Assembly (NCBI GenBank): GCA_031291415.1
Contig: JARLJB010000099.1
Location: 23,621-87,620, forward strand
Direction: 5' to 3'
Source: Telmatospirillum sp.
GTDB taxonomy: Bacteria > Pseudomonadota > Alphaproteobacteria > Rhodospirillales > Magnetospirillaceae
Length of the DNA: 64,000 bases
Both the position numbers and the translations under genes were made by a program. Positions within the stretch are counted from its first letter, which is position 1. Each line of letters begins with the position of its first letter. Positions 1 through 8,200 of the stretch are shown here, in pieces. The notes under the pieces were generated by a model. The model had not been told where the DNA came from and ran no database searches. It saw nothing but the letters and a program-made list of their open reading frames with translations.

Positions 1-2224
1 CGATCTGTGGCGACTGACGGATAAAAGAGAACACCGTGTCCATGCTCACCAGCATCCTTTCGATCACCTCGTTGTGGGAGGCCGGGATGGTGTAACAGTT
101 GTTCTTATCAAGCCGATCCACCGCCTCGACCGCCCAGGCGACTATGGCCTCCCGCTCCGAAGCCAAGATGTCCTCGGGCAGGTTGATGTTACGCTTGGCC
201 TCTGGGTACTCATTATTGAAGTTGAGAATCAGCCACCGCCGCAGGAAACCCGAGGACATGTCGTCCGACTGCGGCAGATGGTTGGACGCAAACCAATGGG
301 CGCAGGATGTGGAGAGCTTGAAAGGATCCTGGTTCTTGTGCTGCACCGTGATCGCGTCGCCGACGACCACCTGCTTGAATATCTGGCCGTCGATCTTGTT
401 CTTCTCGTGCAGTTCGCCCCCGATGTTGAGAAGCTTCCCGACCATTTGCGCTGGAATAAAACGGTCATCCCATTGGTTGGGGGTCGCGGCCGATACCAGT
501 TCCGGGGGCAGCAGTCCTTCGATGACCCGCAGAAGCGCCGACTTACCGGTGCCGCCGACACCATGCAGGAGGATGACGCGTTGATACCGGGGGGCCATAC
601 CGAACATCGTGACGCAAATCGCCTCCTGAAGGGCCTTCTTCTTGTCCTCGGCATCAGTATCGCCGGCCCAAGCGGTCCTCAAAAACTCATGGAAGATCGG
701 TGCGTGCTCCTCACCAGCCTTGTCCGGGCAGTAACAGTACGGGAGGATGTGTCGTCTCCCGAATTTCGGGTTGTGAGACAACAGTTCAAGGTGATCGGTA
801 AGCAGCCCGTTGGCGAAATTGATGCCGTAGCCTTTGAAGCCTTCCGTCAACGGAGCGCTGACCAGCGTGCAGAAGCTGTCAAGGATCGCTTTATAGTCGC
901 TATCACGTTTAGCCACCGGCAGGCCTGAGTAATTTGTCATGATGTGCCTCTTTAGTTCGTTTTTGTCCTTCTCCCGCCAGTGCGAACCGCTCCATTCGTA
1001 GAAGTGTCCTTCAAAGAAGCGGACCTCAAGACGCTCCTTGAGGTCGTCCTTCATATGCTGAGCGATGTCGCTATGGTTTTCACCAGCAAGACCACGGTTT
1101 TTAAGCGTGGCCAGACGCTTCCTTAGCGCGGGCAGCGGAGTCTTCAGGCCGGGGATCTGTGAAAGAGTCTTCAGAAGGCTCTCTGTCTGTATTTCAGTGA
1201 TGCCAGGGGAGCGCTTAATTGCTTGCAGCGTCTCCTCTATGGCTGTGTGCTTCATCTCTTCGTTATTGGCGATCGCCAGCTCTTCTCTGAGCTTGTCGAG
1301 GACTCTCTGGTATGGCCATTCCTTCTCGTCTTCGGCGAACACCAAGCCAAGTTCGAGCTGAGCTTCTTCGCTCAGGCCCTTGTCCCACCCCACTGGAAGG
1401 GCGCGACCATGCTCACGGACATCACGAACGATGAACTTGATGAGCTTACTGACCGCCTCATCTGGGTCTAAATTGTCACCGGTTGCCTTCTCAGTGTAGC
1501 TCTCGGCCCAATCCCGAAGCATCGATAGGGCCTCGGCAGCCGTCCGATAACCACGCATCACGTCCGATGCGAAGAGACCAGCCTGAGAAGTGCAAGCGGT
1601 GTCACGACCGCTTTTGGGCACCATTTCAGTGAGTTTGGAATGCCCAGAGATCGTCAACTTGACGCCCTTGTCAGTTAGGGCGCCGCGAAGCATCCGCTCA
1701 AAATCGTCTGGCAACGCCGGAATCTGGCTCAGCACTTCCAAGAGGTCGCTCGTGGCAACGTAGGGTCTCTCGGTCACCGGGTGAATGGAGGGGGGCAGGA
1801 TGAACTGGCGTGAAACCGAGAGCAATTCGCAGATAACGCCGCCCTCGGCATCCTTGATCTGGAACGTTTTCTCGCCATTGTATTTAAAGGCCAGCACGTA
1901 GCCCTTCGATCCGACGCGCCTCCAGGGGCCTTTGTTCGGGACCAGTGAGTCGATGAGGCTGAGGAGTTTTTCGTCCTTGGTGTCGACGTCAAATCCGACG
2001 ATCCCGGCGCAGGGGCCACATACCAGCCCCATGTTCCCGTCCGGCATGTAGTTCAACCAGTCTCTCTGCTCCTCGTCGGTCGGCATCCGATGGCTTAGCT
2101 GTTGCCACTCGTTGACGGCCGGCCTCTTCCCCGCGCTCTTTACCGGTGCGTTGAACGGGTGAATAGGGATCACCGGAAGTCCTGCAGCCCAATACTTCGG
2201 TGCGTTGTCAGAGAAAATACCCAT
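1..2224 (-). CDS. Primase-polymerase / superfamily 3 helicase (D5-like), 3' part missing
   Basis: The gene starts with ATG at 2224, overlapping the upstream stop as TAATG, and stays open for 741 codons to the window edge. The N-terminal part resembles bifunctional primase-polymerase domains: a conserved start around GLPVIPIHP (residues 16-24) and an acidic FDVD motif at 78-81. The second half is a P4/D5-type helicase: Walker A GVGGTGKS near residues 554-562, a Walker B-like region around NIGGELHEK, and a motif C-like FASNHLPQ. Such proteins prime and unwind DNA at phage origins. The C-terminal residues lie outside the window. Transcription runs leftward, away from the late operon, from the divergent region 2689-2844. 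Confidence 0.85.
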   Translation of the reverse strand, partial: MGIFSDNAPKYWAAGLPVIPIHPFNAPVKSAGKRPAVNEWQQLSHRMPTDEEQRDWLNYMPDGNMGLVCGPCAGIVGFDVDTKDEKLLSLIDSLVPNKGPWRRVGSKGYVLAFKYNGEKTFQIKDAEGGVICELLSVSRQFILPPSIHPVTERPYVATSDLLEVLSQIPALPDDFERMLRGALTDKGVKLTISGHSKLTEMVPKSGRDTACTSQAGLFASDVMRGYRTAAEALSMLRDWAESYTEKATGDNLDPDEAVSKLIKFIVRDVREHGRALPVGWDKGLSEEAQLELGLVFAEDEKEWPYQRVLDKLREELAIANNEEMKHTAIEETLQAIKRSPGITEIQTESLLKTLSQIPGLKTPLPALRKRLATLKNRGLAGENHSDIAQHMKDDLKERLEVRFFEGHFYEWSGSHWREKDKNELKRHIMTNYSGLPVAKRDSDYKAILDSFCTLVSAPLTEGFKGYGINFANGLLTDHLELLSHNPKFGRRHILPYCYCPDKAGEEHAPIFHEFLRTAWAGDTDAEDKKKALQEAICVTMFGMAPRYQRVILLHGVGGTGKSALLRVIEGLLPPELVSAATPNQWDDRFIPAQMVGKLLNIGGELHEKNKIDGQIFKQVVVGDAITVQHKNQDPFKLSTSCAHWFASNHLPQSDDMSSGFLRRWLILNFNNEYPEAKRNINLPEDILASEREAIVAWAVEAVDRLDKNNCYTIPASHNEVIERMLVSMDTVFSFIRQSPQI

Positions 2225-2688
2225 TATTCAGCCCCCAACCGAGCCATCGCCTGGGTCCGCTGATCGGGCGTCAGGATGTCCTCAAGGATCCCCAGAACGA
2301 CCTGCCGGAACTCGGCGGTCTCCCGGTGGCCGAGTGATTTGTCGCCCACAGCGATTAGCCGCTCCAACAAACCAGCCTGGGCCTTGATGATCTGGATGCT
2401 CTCGCCCGTGTCCTTGGTGTCCTTGCGGAGCGTTTCCAGGTCAGCGTAGAGCTGCCGCGACTTCTTCGCGGAATCGTCCCAGCTATCAGGGTCCAGAGGG
2501 TCAAAAGCCTCCTCCTGTTCCAACGCAACCGATACCTCGTGGGGCAAGAACTTGGACTTGAGCCAGCTTTTGAGCAGCTCCGGGTAGGGGCAGGATTCCT
2601 GGTCAAGGTAATTTTTATCTTCCAGGAGCCGTTGGGACAGTTCTTTGAAGGGAAGGCACTTATCGGACGTGATGTTTGGATAGGTCAC
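2224..2688 (-). CDS. Hypothetical phage protein upstream of primase
   Basis: A 154-aa protein, rich in charged residues and mostly helical in appearance, with a central stretch (around residues 70-110) of Lys/Asp/Glu-rich heptads that could form a coiled coil. It is the first gene of the leftward transcription unit and overlaps the primase-helicase start by one base (TAATG), so the two are probably translated together. No motif is recognised. From position alone it could be a replication accessory or small DNA-binding protein, but nothing in the sequence proves this. Confidence 0.7.
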   Translation of the reverse strand: MTYPNITSDKCLPFKELSQRLLEDKNYLDQESCPYPELLKSWLKSKFLPHEVSVALEQEEAFDPLDPDSWDDSAKKSRQLYADLETLRKDTKDTGESIQIIKAQAGLLERLIAVGDKSLGHRETAEFRQVVLGILEDILTPDQRTQAMARLGAE

Positions 2689-2782
2689 GCGTAGCCTCGA
2701 TTGACAAATCTGCGGGAGTGACCAAAACTACGCCCTAATGTTTCGGCGAGGAAGCCGGTTATTACTAATATAGTCGACGTTA

Positions 2783-2791
2783 GTTAGTAAC
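2783..2791. promoter_or_regulatory. GTTAGTAAC site in divergent promoter region
   Basis: GTTAGTAAC lies within a larger near-palindrome (TTAGTTAGTAACTAA) between the leftward primase unit and the rightward late operon. Related 9-10 bp sites recur at five other places in gene gaps or overlapping gene ends (35252, 40629, 44834, 51020, 51134). A shared operator or phage promoter element is inferred. Confidence 0.35.
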
Positions 2792-2808
2792 TAAGCTTTT
2801 ATAGCATC

Positions 2809-2838
2809 TTGTCTATGTTGGCGACGCCTCCCTATACT
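2809..2838 (+). promoter_or_regulatory. Candidate promoter for the late operon (leaderless)
   Basis: TTGTCT (2809-2814) and TATACT (2833-2838) are spaced by 18 bases. The terminase ATG at 2845 starts six bases after the -10-like hexamer and has no Shine-Dalgarno sequence, so a leaderless transcript is possible. The spacing and hexamers are seen directly; promoter activity is inferred. Confidence 0.35.
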
Positions 2839-2844
2839 GACAAG

Positions 2845-4578
2845 ATGTCGAACCATCTTGTCCAAGCTTTTGCGGAGCAAATTCGCGCTCGATACTCGAT
2901 CGATTCCCTCAACATGAGCGTGTCGGATTGGTGCGCCCGGAACACGACGCTGCGGAACAAACCATTCAGCATCAAGGGATACGAGTTTCAGCGTCAGATC
3001 CTTGACGACATGCATCCAAACCTGTGGTGCGAGAAGATTTCTCAGGTTGGCCTCAGTGAACTGCAGATCCGGAAAATGCTGGCCTTCCTGGAGCGCAATC
3101 AGGGCACCACGGGTATCTTCTCACTGCCTGACCAGCCGGTGCGTGATCGTTTTGCCAAGACCCGTGTCAAGCCGCTGGTTGATGGCGACGAGGTATTCAA
3201 CAAGGAACGCGACAAAAACGCCACCCGGAGCGCATTGCTCTACCAACTCGGCCAGAGTTTTCTGCACCTCAGTGATTGCACCGAAGGTTCAGCCACCAGC
3301 ACCTCGGCGGACATCCTCCTGCACGACGAAATCGACCTTTCTGATCAGTCCATGCTCGCCTTGTTTGGCTCGCGCCTGCAGCACAGCAGTTGGAAAGTTC
3401 GGCAGTTCTTTTCGACGCCGACACACGTCTCCTTTGGGATCGACGCTGGTTTTGCCTCGACGGATCAGAACGAGTATCTGTGCCGGTGCGCGGCCTGCGG
3501 CCACTGGCAGCTCCCGGATTTTACTCGCCAGTTCGTGATAATGCCTGGCCTCCCAGACGAGATCGCCTGCTTCTCGGAAATTGAGGAGCATCACACCCAC
3601 GAGATCGATATCGGGGGAGCCTTCGTCCACTGTGAGAAGTGCTTCCGCCCGCTTGATCTCAGCGACCCTGAGCTGAGGGAGTGGGTGCCGACCTACCCGA
3701 GCCGCACCCTGGCTCGTGGCTACCGCGTGCGGCCATTTTCCACCTCGCAACTGAGCATCTCCTATATCATCCAGGAGTTGCTCACCTATAAGCGTCTCTC
3801 GTTCATCCGTGGCTGGTGGAACACCGTTATGGGCCGCGCCTTTACCGGCGGCAACGAGCGGCTCGCTGTAGCGGATATCGAGGCGTGCTTGGACAGCCCC
3901 CAGATGCCCGACCTTCCTGAAGGTGAGCCGATCTCAGTCGGCATCGATTCCGGCATCATGTGCCATGTTACCTTGTTCAAAGGCGCGGACCCTCTCAACA
4001 GTCCGATCTTCTCAATGGAGGTGGTCCACTCCGAGCGCCTCGTCGAACACATCACCATGCTGGCCAAGCGCTACAGGATCGTCACCGGCGGCATGGATCG
4101 GCACCCCCAGACCGTCCTGGCCAATCAGGTCTTAGCCGCCTCTGGGGGAAAGATATGGCCCATTGAATATCGGGGATCCCAAGAACTGCACCCCATCAAA
4201 GACCCCACCGGAGAGAACACCATCTACTTCCAGTGTGACCGGACGGCACTCCTCGACAAAGTCCAAACCAGGGTTCGAGGTCACAACCTCAAGATGGCGG
4301 GATTCGGCATTCAGAAGCAGGTCATCATTAACCACCTGACCAACATGGTGCGCGATGAAAAACCAAAAGAACCCGCCCGCTGGTGCAAGCTTTCGGAGGA
4401 CGATCACTATTTCCATTCTATAGGTTTTGGTATTACTAGTAGTGTTATTGCTGAGTATATATCAAACTCATCTAATAGCGACGTAAGACAAGTAGTGTCT
4501 CTGATAGGCGTCAATGCGCAGAAAATAAATAACCTTCTAAATACAAAGAATACTATTGCTAATGGGCCTCTTGGTTGA
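2845..4578 (+). CDS. Terminase large subunit, GpA-like
   Basis: The packaging ATPase/nuclease motor. In the 577-aa form from ATG 2845, the ATPase half shows a deviant Walker A of the lambda GpA type (KISQVGLSE, about residues 64-72) and a Walker B LLHDEID. The C-terminal nuclease half has the acidic GIDSG and GGMDRH segments typical of the RNase H-like fold. Cysteine pairs (CRCAAC and CEKC) suggest a small zinc-binding insertion between the two. In-frame upstream starts exist (ATG 2815, TTG 2809) but none has a Shine-Dalgarno; 2845 is chosen because family similarity begins soon after it. No small terminase gene was recognised. The last 140 bases are AT-rich, and the 3' end overlaps the portal gene by 17 bases. 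Confidence 0.88.
   Translation: MSNHLVQAFAEQIRARYSIDSLNMSVSDWCARNTTLRNKPFSIKGYEFQRQILDDMHPNLWCEKISQVGLSELQIRKMLAFLERNQGTTGIFSLPDQPVRDRFAKTRVKPLVDGDEVFNKERDKNATRSALLYQLGQSFLHLSDCTEGSATSTSADILLHDEIDLSDQSMLALFGSRLQHSSWKVRQFFSTPTHVSFGIDAGFASTDQNEYLCRCAACGHWQLPDFTRQFVIMPGLPDEIACFSEIEEHHTHEIDIGGAFVHCEKCFRPLDLSDPELREWVPTYPSRTLARGYRVRPFSTSQLSISYIIQELLTYKRLSFIRGWWNTVMGRAFTGGNERLAVADIEACLDSPQMPDLPEGEPISVGIDSGIMCHVTLFKGADPLNSPIFSMEVVHSERLVEHITMLAKRYRIVTGGMDRHPQTVLANQVLAASGGKIWPIEYRGSQELHPIKDPTGENTIYFQCDRTALLDKVQTRVRGHNLKMAGFGIQKQVIINHLTNMVRDEKPKEPARWCKLSEDDHYFHSIGFGITSSVIAEYISNSSNSDVRQVVSLIGVNAQKINNLLNTKNTIANGPLG
4434..4441. promoter_or_regulatory. TACTAGTA palindrome upstream of portal gene
   Basis: One of six copies of this 8-bp palindrome in the late region. 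It lies inside the terminase gene, 128 bases before the portal start, and opens an AT-rich stretch. A regulatory role is inferred from recurrence and position only. Confidence 0.3.
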
Positions 4579-6145
4579 TACAAAGACTTCTATGGGAATT
4601 TTAGCGGGTCTCAAGAACTTAGTATTGCCAAAGAGGGCTCCGCAGCAAGCGACCGCCTTCACCGGCACGTTCAACCCCTACCTCGGCGGGCAGTACCTCC
4701 CGGTCCCGGCCTTCAGAGACCACCTGAACGACATCCAAGATCTGCGGCAGTCCTATAACAGCCAGCAGCTCCAGCAGCTCCTGTTTCGTCAGGACCCTGA
4801 CGTCAGTGCAACGGTCAATGCCTACCTGACGATGGCCGACACCGACCCGCTCATCTACGTCAAAAAACAGGACGGTACATTCGACTACGACGGTCACAAC
4901 ACCGTCATGCAGCTTATCCAGTCGATGACCACCACCTCGAACTACACCACCTACAAATACCTGATGAGCCTGCGGGGCCTTTGCGAGCGCATACGCTACA
5001 TGGTGATGCTGCGCGGCGCGGCGGCCTCCGAGTTGGTCCTCAACAAGTTCCGAGCCCCCGAGCGGCTAAACATGATCGACGCTCACACCCTTTGGTGGAT
5101 GGAAGACACAGCCGGGGTCTATACCTGTAAGCAGCGCACGACGACGACGGGACAGTTCATTGATCTGTCCAAAACGCCGACTTTCTTCACAGCCTTCTAT
5201 CGCCAAGACCCGCTGACCATCTACCCGGACGGGTGCTTTGTCTCCGCGATCAACACCCTGGCCGCCCGGCAGCAGGTCATCAACGACCTCTACCGGATCA
5301 TGCAGTCCACCGGCTACCCGCGCATCGACATAGCGGTAGTCGAAGAGAGCCTGATAAAAAACGCCCCGGCAAACATCCGCAACGACAGCCAGTCACTCCG
5401 TACCTGGGTCGCCGCCCGGATGACCGATCTCACCAACTCAATGGCCTCTTTGCGGGCTGACCAGCCGTTCGCGCACACGGACAGCGTCGCCGTCAGCATT
5501 CTCAACGACAAGAAGCCGGGCATGGCCGTCGACATTTCCCAGGTCATCGCGGTGCTGAATGGTCAAAATCAGGCGGCCCTGAAGACCATGGCAACCGTGA
5601 TCGGGCGCGGCGAGAGTGGCACCAACACCGCCTCGGTCGAGGCCAACATCTTCTCGAAAAACGCTGATCAGATAAACCGGCCTGTCGGTGACATCCTTTC
5701 CCAGGTGTTCACCTACGCGTTGCGCCTCACCGGGTCGGCCAGCATCGTCGAGATTAGTTTCAAGCCGGCAGAGATGCGCTCCTGGTCGGAGTTGGAGCCG
5801 CAGGTCACGCTTCGGCAGGCCCGTCTGCTGGAGTTGCTGAGCTTGGGTCTGATCGACGACATCGAATTCCACATGATCATGTTCAGCCGGCCGCCTCTGA
5901 AGGGGGCAAAGATGCTCTCAGGCACTGGCTTCATGCAGCCGACGACCAGCACCGGGCGTCCTGATGCTGCGGTGCAGGATCACACGAACACTGACCCCTT
6001 AGGACGTGGCATCCAACCAGCCGGCGCGAAACAAGCCAAGGGAATGGTCAAATCGAAGTCCGTGCAGACCAAACCGAAATCAGTAAAGGCGGCGCTCACC
6101 CTTCTCCTCAATCAGATCGACGATGAAAATGACGGATGTGACTGA
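4562..6145 (+). CDS. Portal protein
   Basis: A 527-aa protein directly downstream of the terminase, in the usual portal position and size range. Portal-like features are an extended N-terminus, a central segment (PERLNMIDAHTLWW) and a long C-terminal helical part with FSKNADQINRP; the overall pattern resembles SPP1-type portals of other siphoviruses. The portal forms the dodecameric channel at one capsid vertex through which DNA enters. The start is taken as ATG 4562; a TTG six bases upstream and an ATG at 4592 are alternatives, and no strong Shine-Dalgarno is present. The C-terminal 60 residues are Lys/Gln/Pro-rich and probably disordered. Confidence 0.8.
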   Translation: MGLLVDTKTSMGILAGLKNLVLPKRAPQQATAFTGTFNPYLGGQYLPVPAFRDHLNDIQDLRQSYNSQQLQQLLFRQDPDVSATVNAYLTMADTDPLIYVKKQDGTFDYDGHNTVMQLIQSMTTTSNYTTYKYLMSLRGLCERIRYMVMLRGAAASELVLNKFRAPERLNMIDAHTLWWMEDTAGVYTCKQRTTTTGQFIDLSKTPTFFTAFYRQDPLTIYPDGCFVSAINTLAARQQVINDLYRIMQSTGYPRIDIAVVEESLIKNAPANIRNDSQSLRTWVAARMTDLTNSMASLRADQPFAHTDSVAVSILNDKKPGMAVDISQVIAVLNGQNQAALKTMATVIGRGESGTNTASVEANIFSKNADQINRPVGDILSQVFTYALRLTGSASIVEISFKPAEMRSWSELEPQVTLRQARLLELLSLGLIDDIEFHMIMFSRPPLKGAKMLSGTGFMQPTTSTGRPDAAVQDHTNTDPLGRGIQPAGAKQAKGMVKSKSVQTKPKSVKAALTLLLNQIDDENDGCD

Positions 6146-6458
6146 GTGGATCATCGCTGGAACCGCCACCTTGGGTGTCATCGGCGCTTCAATCGCCTGG
6201 GTCGTCGCACGCCACGACCGGGCGAATGACACCCTATGGTCTGAGCTTAACAAGCACGCCGCTATGGATGGGGCCGTACACACTGATGTTTACGAGCGCA
6301 TCGATAAATTTCGTGACGACTACCTGAGGTCTGCGGATTTCGACCGGCACACTGAAAGCATTAACGAGCAGATGCGCCAAATGCAGACTGCTATCCAGGC
6401 GCTGACTATTCGCGTTGATGGTGTCCTTGTCATCCTTGGAAAAGCATTCCCCGGCTGA
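6123..6458 (+). CDS. Small membrane-anchored phage protein
   Basis: A 111-aa protein that overlaps the end of the portal gene by 23 bases. Residues about 8-28 form one hydrophobic segment (WIIAGTATLGVIGASIAWVV), followed by a charged, helical region that could form a coiled coil. The topology is that of a single-pass inner membrane protein with a soluble C-terminus. Similar small membrane proteins occur in many phages near head or lysis genes, but no family can be assigned. It could be an accessory holin, a superinfection exclusion factor or something else; none of these is supported beyond topology. Confidence 0.65.
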   Translation: MKMTDVTEWIIAGTATLGVIGASIAWVVARHDRANDTLWSELNKHAAMDGAVHTDVYERIDKFRDDYLRSADFDRHTESINEQMRQMQTAIQALTIRVDGVLVILGKAFPG

Positions 6459-6480
6459 CAAACCGATAATGCAGAGTAAC

Positions 6481-6488
6481 TACTAGTA
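6481..6488. promoter_or_regulatory. TACTAGTA palindrome upstream of protease gene
   Basis: Second copy of the palindrome, in the AT-rich gap between the small membrane protein and the protease-scaffold gene, 72 bases before the latter's start. Confidence 0.35.
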
Positions 6489-6516
6489 AAACTAAAATAA
6501 AATATTAGAGATACTC

Positions 6517-6545
6517 TTGACCTAAGGAATTGTCTTAACTAAACT
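6517..6545 (+). promoter_or_regulatory. Candidate sigma-70-like promoter, leaderless
   Basis: TTGACC (6517-6522) and TAAACT (6540-6545) are separated by exactly 17 bases. The ATG of the protease-scaffold gene begins eight bases after the -10 hexamer, and no Shine-Dalgarno is present between them, so transcription would start at or next to the ATG. The surrounding 90 bases are strongly AT-rich relative to the phage. Confidence 0.5.
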
Positions 6546-6552
6546 GCCGGTC

Positions 6553-7698
6553 ATGTTTAAGGAAATTGCCCCGACAGCGGCTATGTTAGATCAGATCGCC
6601 AAAGTAACAGGCGCTCAGGCCGACCCAACGCAGATAGCCGTCTTTGAATGCATCGCGCTGAATACTGAGCCGATCTCAAAGCGAGGTTCCCTTTGGAACG
6701 GCGCCACTGTGACCCCGAACACCCTGTCTCAAATGGCATCGGTGATCCCGGCCGGCGGCAGCGTCCCGCTGCACACCCTGCATGAGCAGGGAGAACAGCT
6801 TCCTGTAGGCAAGGTCTTCTCAGCGGGCACCAACGGCCCGGATGAGCTGCGGGCGCTCTTCTTCGTCCCGCGCAATACGATCGAAGGCCAGGATTTGATC
6901 GCCAAGCTGAACAGCGGGGTGGTTGACGAGGTGTCAGTCGGGCTCCGCCCCAAGGCCATGAAGTGCTCTGCCTGCGGCTGGGACTATCTCGGTGCGGACG
7001 CTACCCCTGACAACATCTGGGATCGCACCTGCGCCAATGACCACACCATCGGTGAAAAGGGCGTCCACGCCATCGTTGATGGTCTCGACCGCTGGCTTGA
7101 GCTTTCGCTCGTCAGCCTCGGCGCTGCCAATAACGCCAAAATCGTTGGTCGTGCCAAAGCCGTCCTTGGCCAGGACGAATACCAGCGACTGGCCGCTTCC
7201 GGGACCGACCCGGAGATAACGACGCTCTTTGCCTCCCCCACTCATGCCAAAGGAAAGCCCAAGATGGCTGATGAAATGCTCGCCCTTGTGGCGTCCTTGT
7301 CCTCGGACAAAACCAAGGCTGAACTCGCCTTGACCAACGAGACGGGAAAGGTCACCGACCTGACCGCTAAACTGGCCGCTTCTCAGGCTCAGATCACCGA
7401 CCTGACCACCAAGCTGACCGCCGCCACTGCCGCCAGCGACAACCCGGCGCTGAAGGAAGACCACGACAAAATGTCTGCCTTCCTGAGCGAGGCAACCAAG
7501 TCCGCCATGATCGCCTCGGGCAACTTGACCCCGACCGTTCCGACGGACGTCGCGGGCATGCTGAGCGCCTTGAGTGCCGCCACGGTGAAGCTCTACCAGC
7601 TCCCCGTCGGTGGAGTCGCCCTGGCTGCCGCCGACATCAAAGATCCTAAATCGGCCGAAGGGTTCCTCCCGGCGTCCGCTTTCACCATTCGCAAATAA
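6553..7698 (+). CDS. Capsid maturation protease fused to scaffold
   Basis: A 381-aa two-part protein. The N-terminal ~200 residues resemble prohead proteases: His74/His77 in VPLHTLHEQ, a serine in the VDEVSVG signature (Ser128), and LELSLVSLGA at 182-190. A CxxC (138, 141) plus Cys160/His164 suggests an embedded zinc ribbon. After residue 237 the protein becomes a Thr/Ala/Lys-rich coiled coil (residues ~245-290), typical of scaffolds that guide procapsid assembly and are then cleaved. A Shine-Dalgarno and ATG inside the gene (7251-7266) would give a separate scaffold, as in lambda C/Nu3. It precedes the decoration and capsid genes. Catalytic residues are inferred from pattern only. Confidence 0.78.
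   Translation: MFKEIAPTAAMLDQIAKVTGAQADPTQIAVFECIALNTEPISKRGSLWNGATVTPNTLSQMASVIPAGGSVPLHTLHEQGEQLPVGKVFSAGTNGPDELRALFFVPRNTIEGQDLIAKLNSGVVDEVSVGLRPKAMKCSACGWDYLGADATPDNIWDRTCANDHTIGEKGVHAIVDGLDRWLELSLVSLGAANNAKIVGRAKAVLGQDEYQRLAASGTDPEITTLFASPTHAKGKPKMADEMLALVASLSSDKTKAELALTNETGKVTDLTAKLAASQAQITDLTTKLTAATAASDNPALKEDHDKMSAFLSEATKSAMIASGNLTPTVPTDVAGMLSALSAATVKLYQLPVGGVALAAADIKDPKSAEGFLPASAFTIRK
7264..7698 (+). CDS. Putative nested scaffold protein (internal in-frame start)
   Basis: Within the protease-scaffold gene an in-frame ATG at 7264 is preceded by AGGAAA (7251-7256) at a spacing of seven bases, a better ribosome binding site than that of the full-length gene. Initiation here would make a 144-aa protein consisting of just the coiled-coil scaffold part (starts MADEMLALV). 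In lambda and relatives the free scaffold is made the same way from inside the protease gene and is needed in many copies. The arrangement is seen in the sequence; production of the shorter protein is inferred. Confidence 0.5.
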   Translation: MADEMLALVASLSSDKTKAELALTNETGKVTDLTAKLAASQAQITDLTTKLTAATAASDNPALKEDHDKMSAFLSEATKSAMIASGNLTPTVPTDVAGMLSALSAATVKLYQLPVGGVALAAADIKDPKSAEGFLPASAFTIRK

Positions 7699-7711
7699 GG
7701 GAGACTGACCC

Positions 7712-8191
7712 ATGGCCATTATCGGCACCGGCCCCACGGTTGACGGCGTCAACCAGTGCGTTCCGTTCACTTTCAATGCCGCTGCGGACATCCTGGCGAT
7801 GTATGTCGCCAATTACGGAGCCCCTGGCACCAAGTACGGCGAAGTGGCCACTCTCGGCCCCATTGGGTTGGCGGTTACCCTGGACACCACGGCCGACACA
7901 CAGGTCAGGCTCGCACACGACGGTGACTTTATCCTGGGTAAGATCCAGTCGTTCGAAAATCGCGTGTCGGAAGGAACTTGTGTCGTCACCGTGGTGACCA
8001 AAGGCGGCATGAGCTTTCCCATCGCCACCGGCCACACGGTCGCCATTGGTGACATCGTGGGCGGCTGCACGGCCTATCCGGGGAACGTCCAAACGGTCAC
8101 GCCGTTGACGGGAGCTCTCGACCAACTCCCGAAGGAAAACCTCGTCACCTCGGTGCCCGGCGACGGCACCTGCGTCACCTTGTTGCGTTAA
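7712..8191 (+). CDS. Probable head decoration protein
   Basis: A 159-aa, beta-rich, Gly/Thr/Val-rich protein with no charged coil, placed between the protease-scaffold and the major capsid gene, which is where decoration (gpD-like) proteins normally lie. Decoration proteins bind trimer positions on the expanded capsid and stabilise it against DNA pressure. The gene has a GGGAGA ribosome binding site six bases before the ATG and is separated from the capsid gene by nine bases. No diagnostic motif is visible, so the call rests on position, size and composition. Confidence 0.6.
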   Translation: MAIIGTGPTVDGVNQCVPFTFNAAADILAMYVANYGAPGTKYGEVATLGPIGLAVTLDTTADTQVRLAHDGDFILGKIQSFENRVSEGTCVVTVVTKGGMSFPIATGHTVAIGDIVGGCTAYPGNVQTVTPLTGALDQLPKENLVTSVPGDGTCVTLLR

Positions 8192-8200
8192 CCGGAGATT

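Noticed and set aside
74..928. 284-codon plus-strand frame at the left edge
   Set aside because: It is the shadow of the minus-strand primase-helicase, which shows Walker A and prim-pol motifs in the same stretch.
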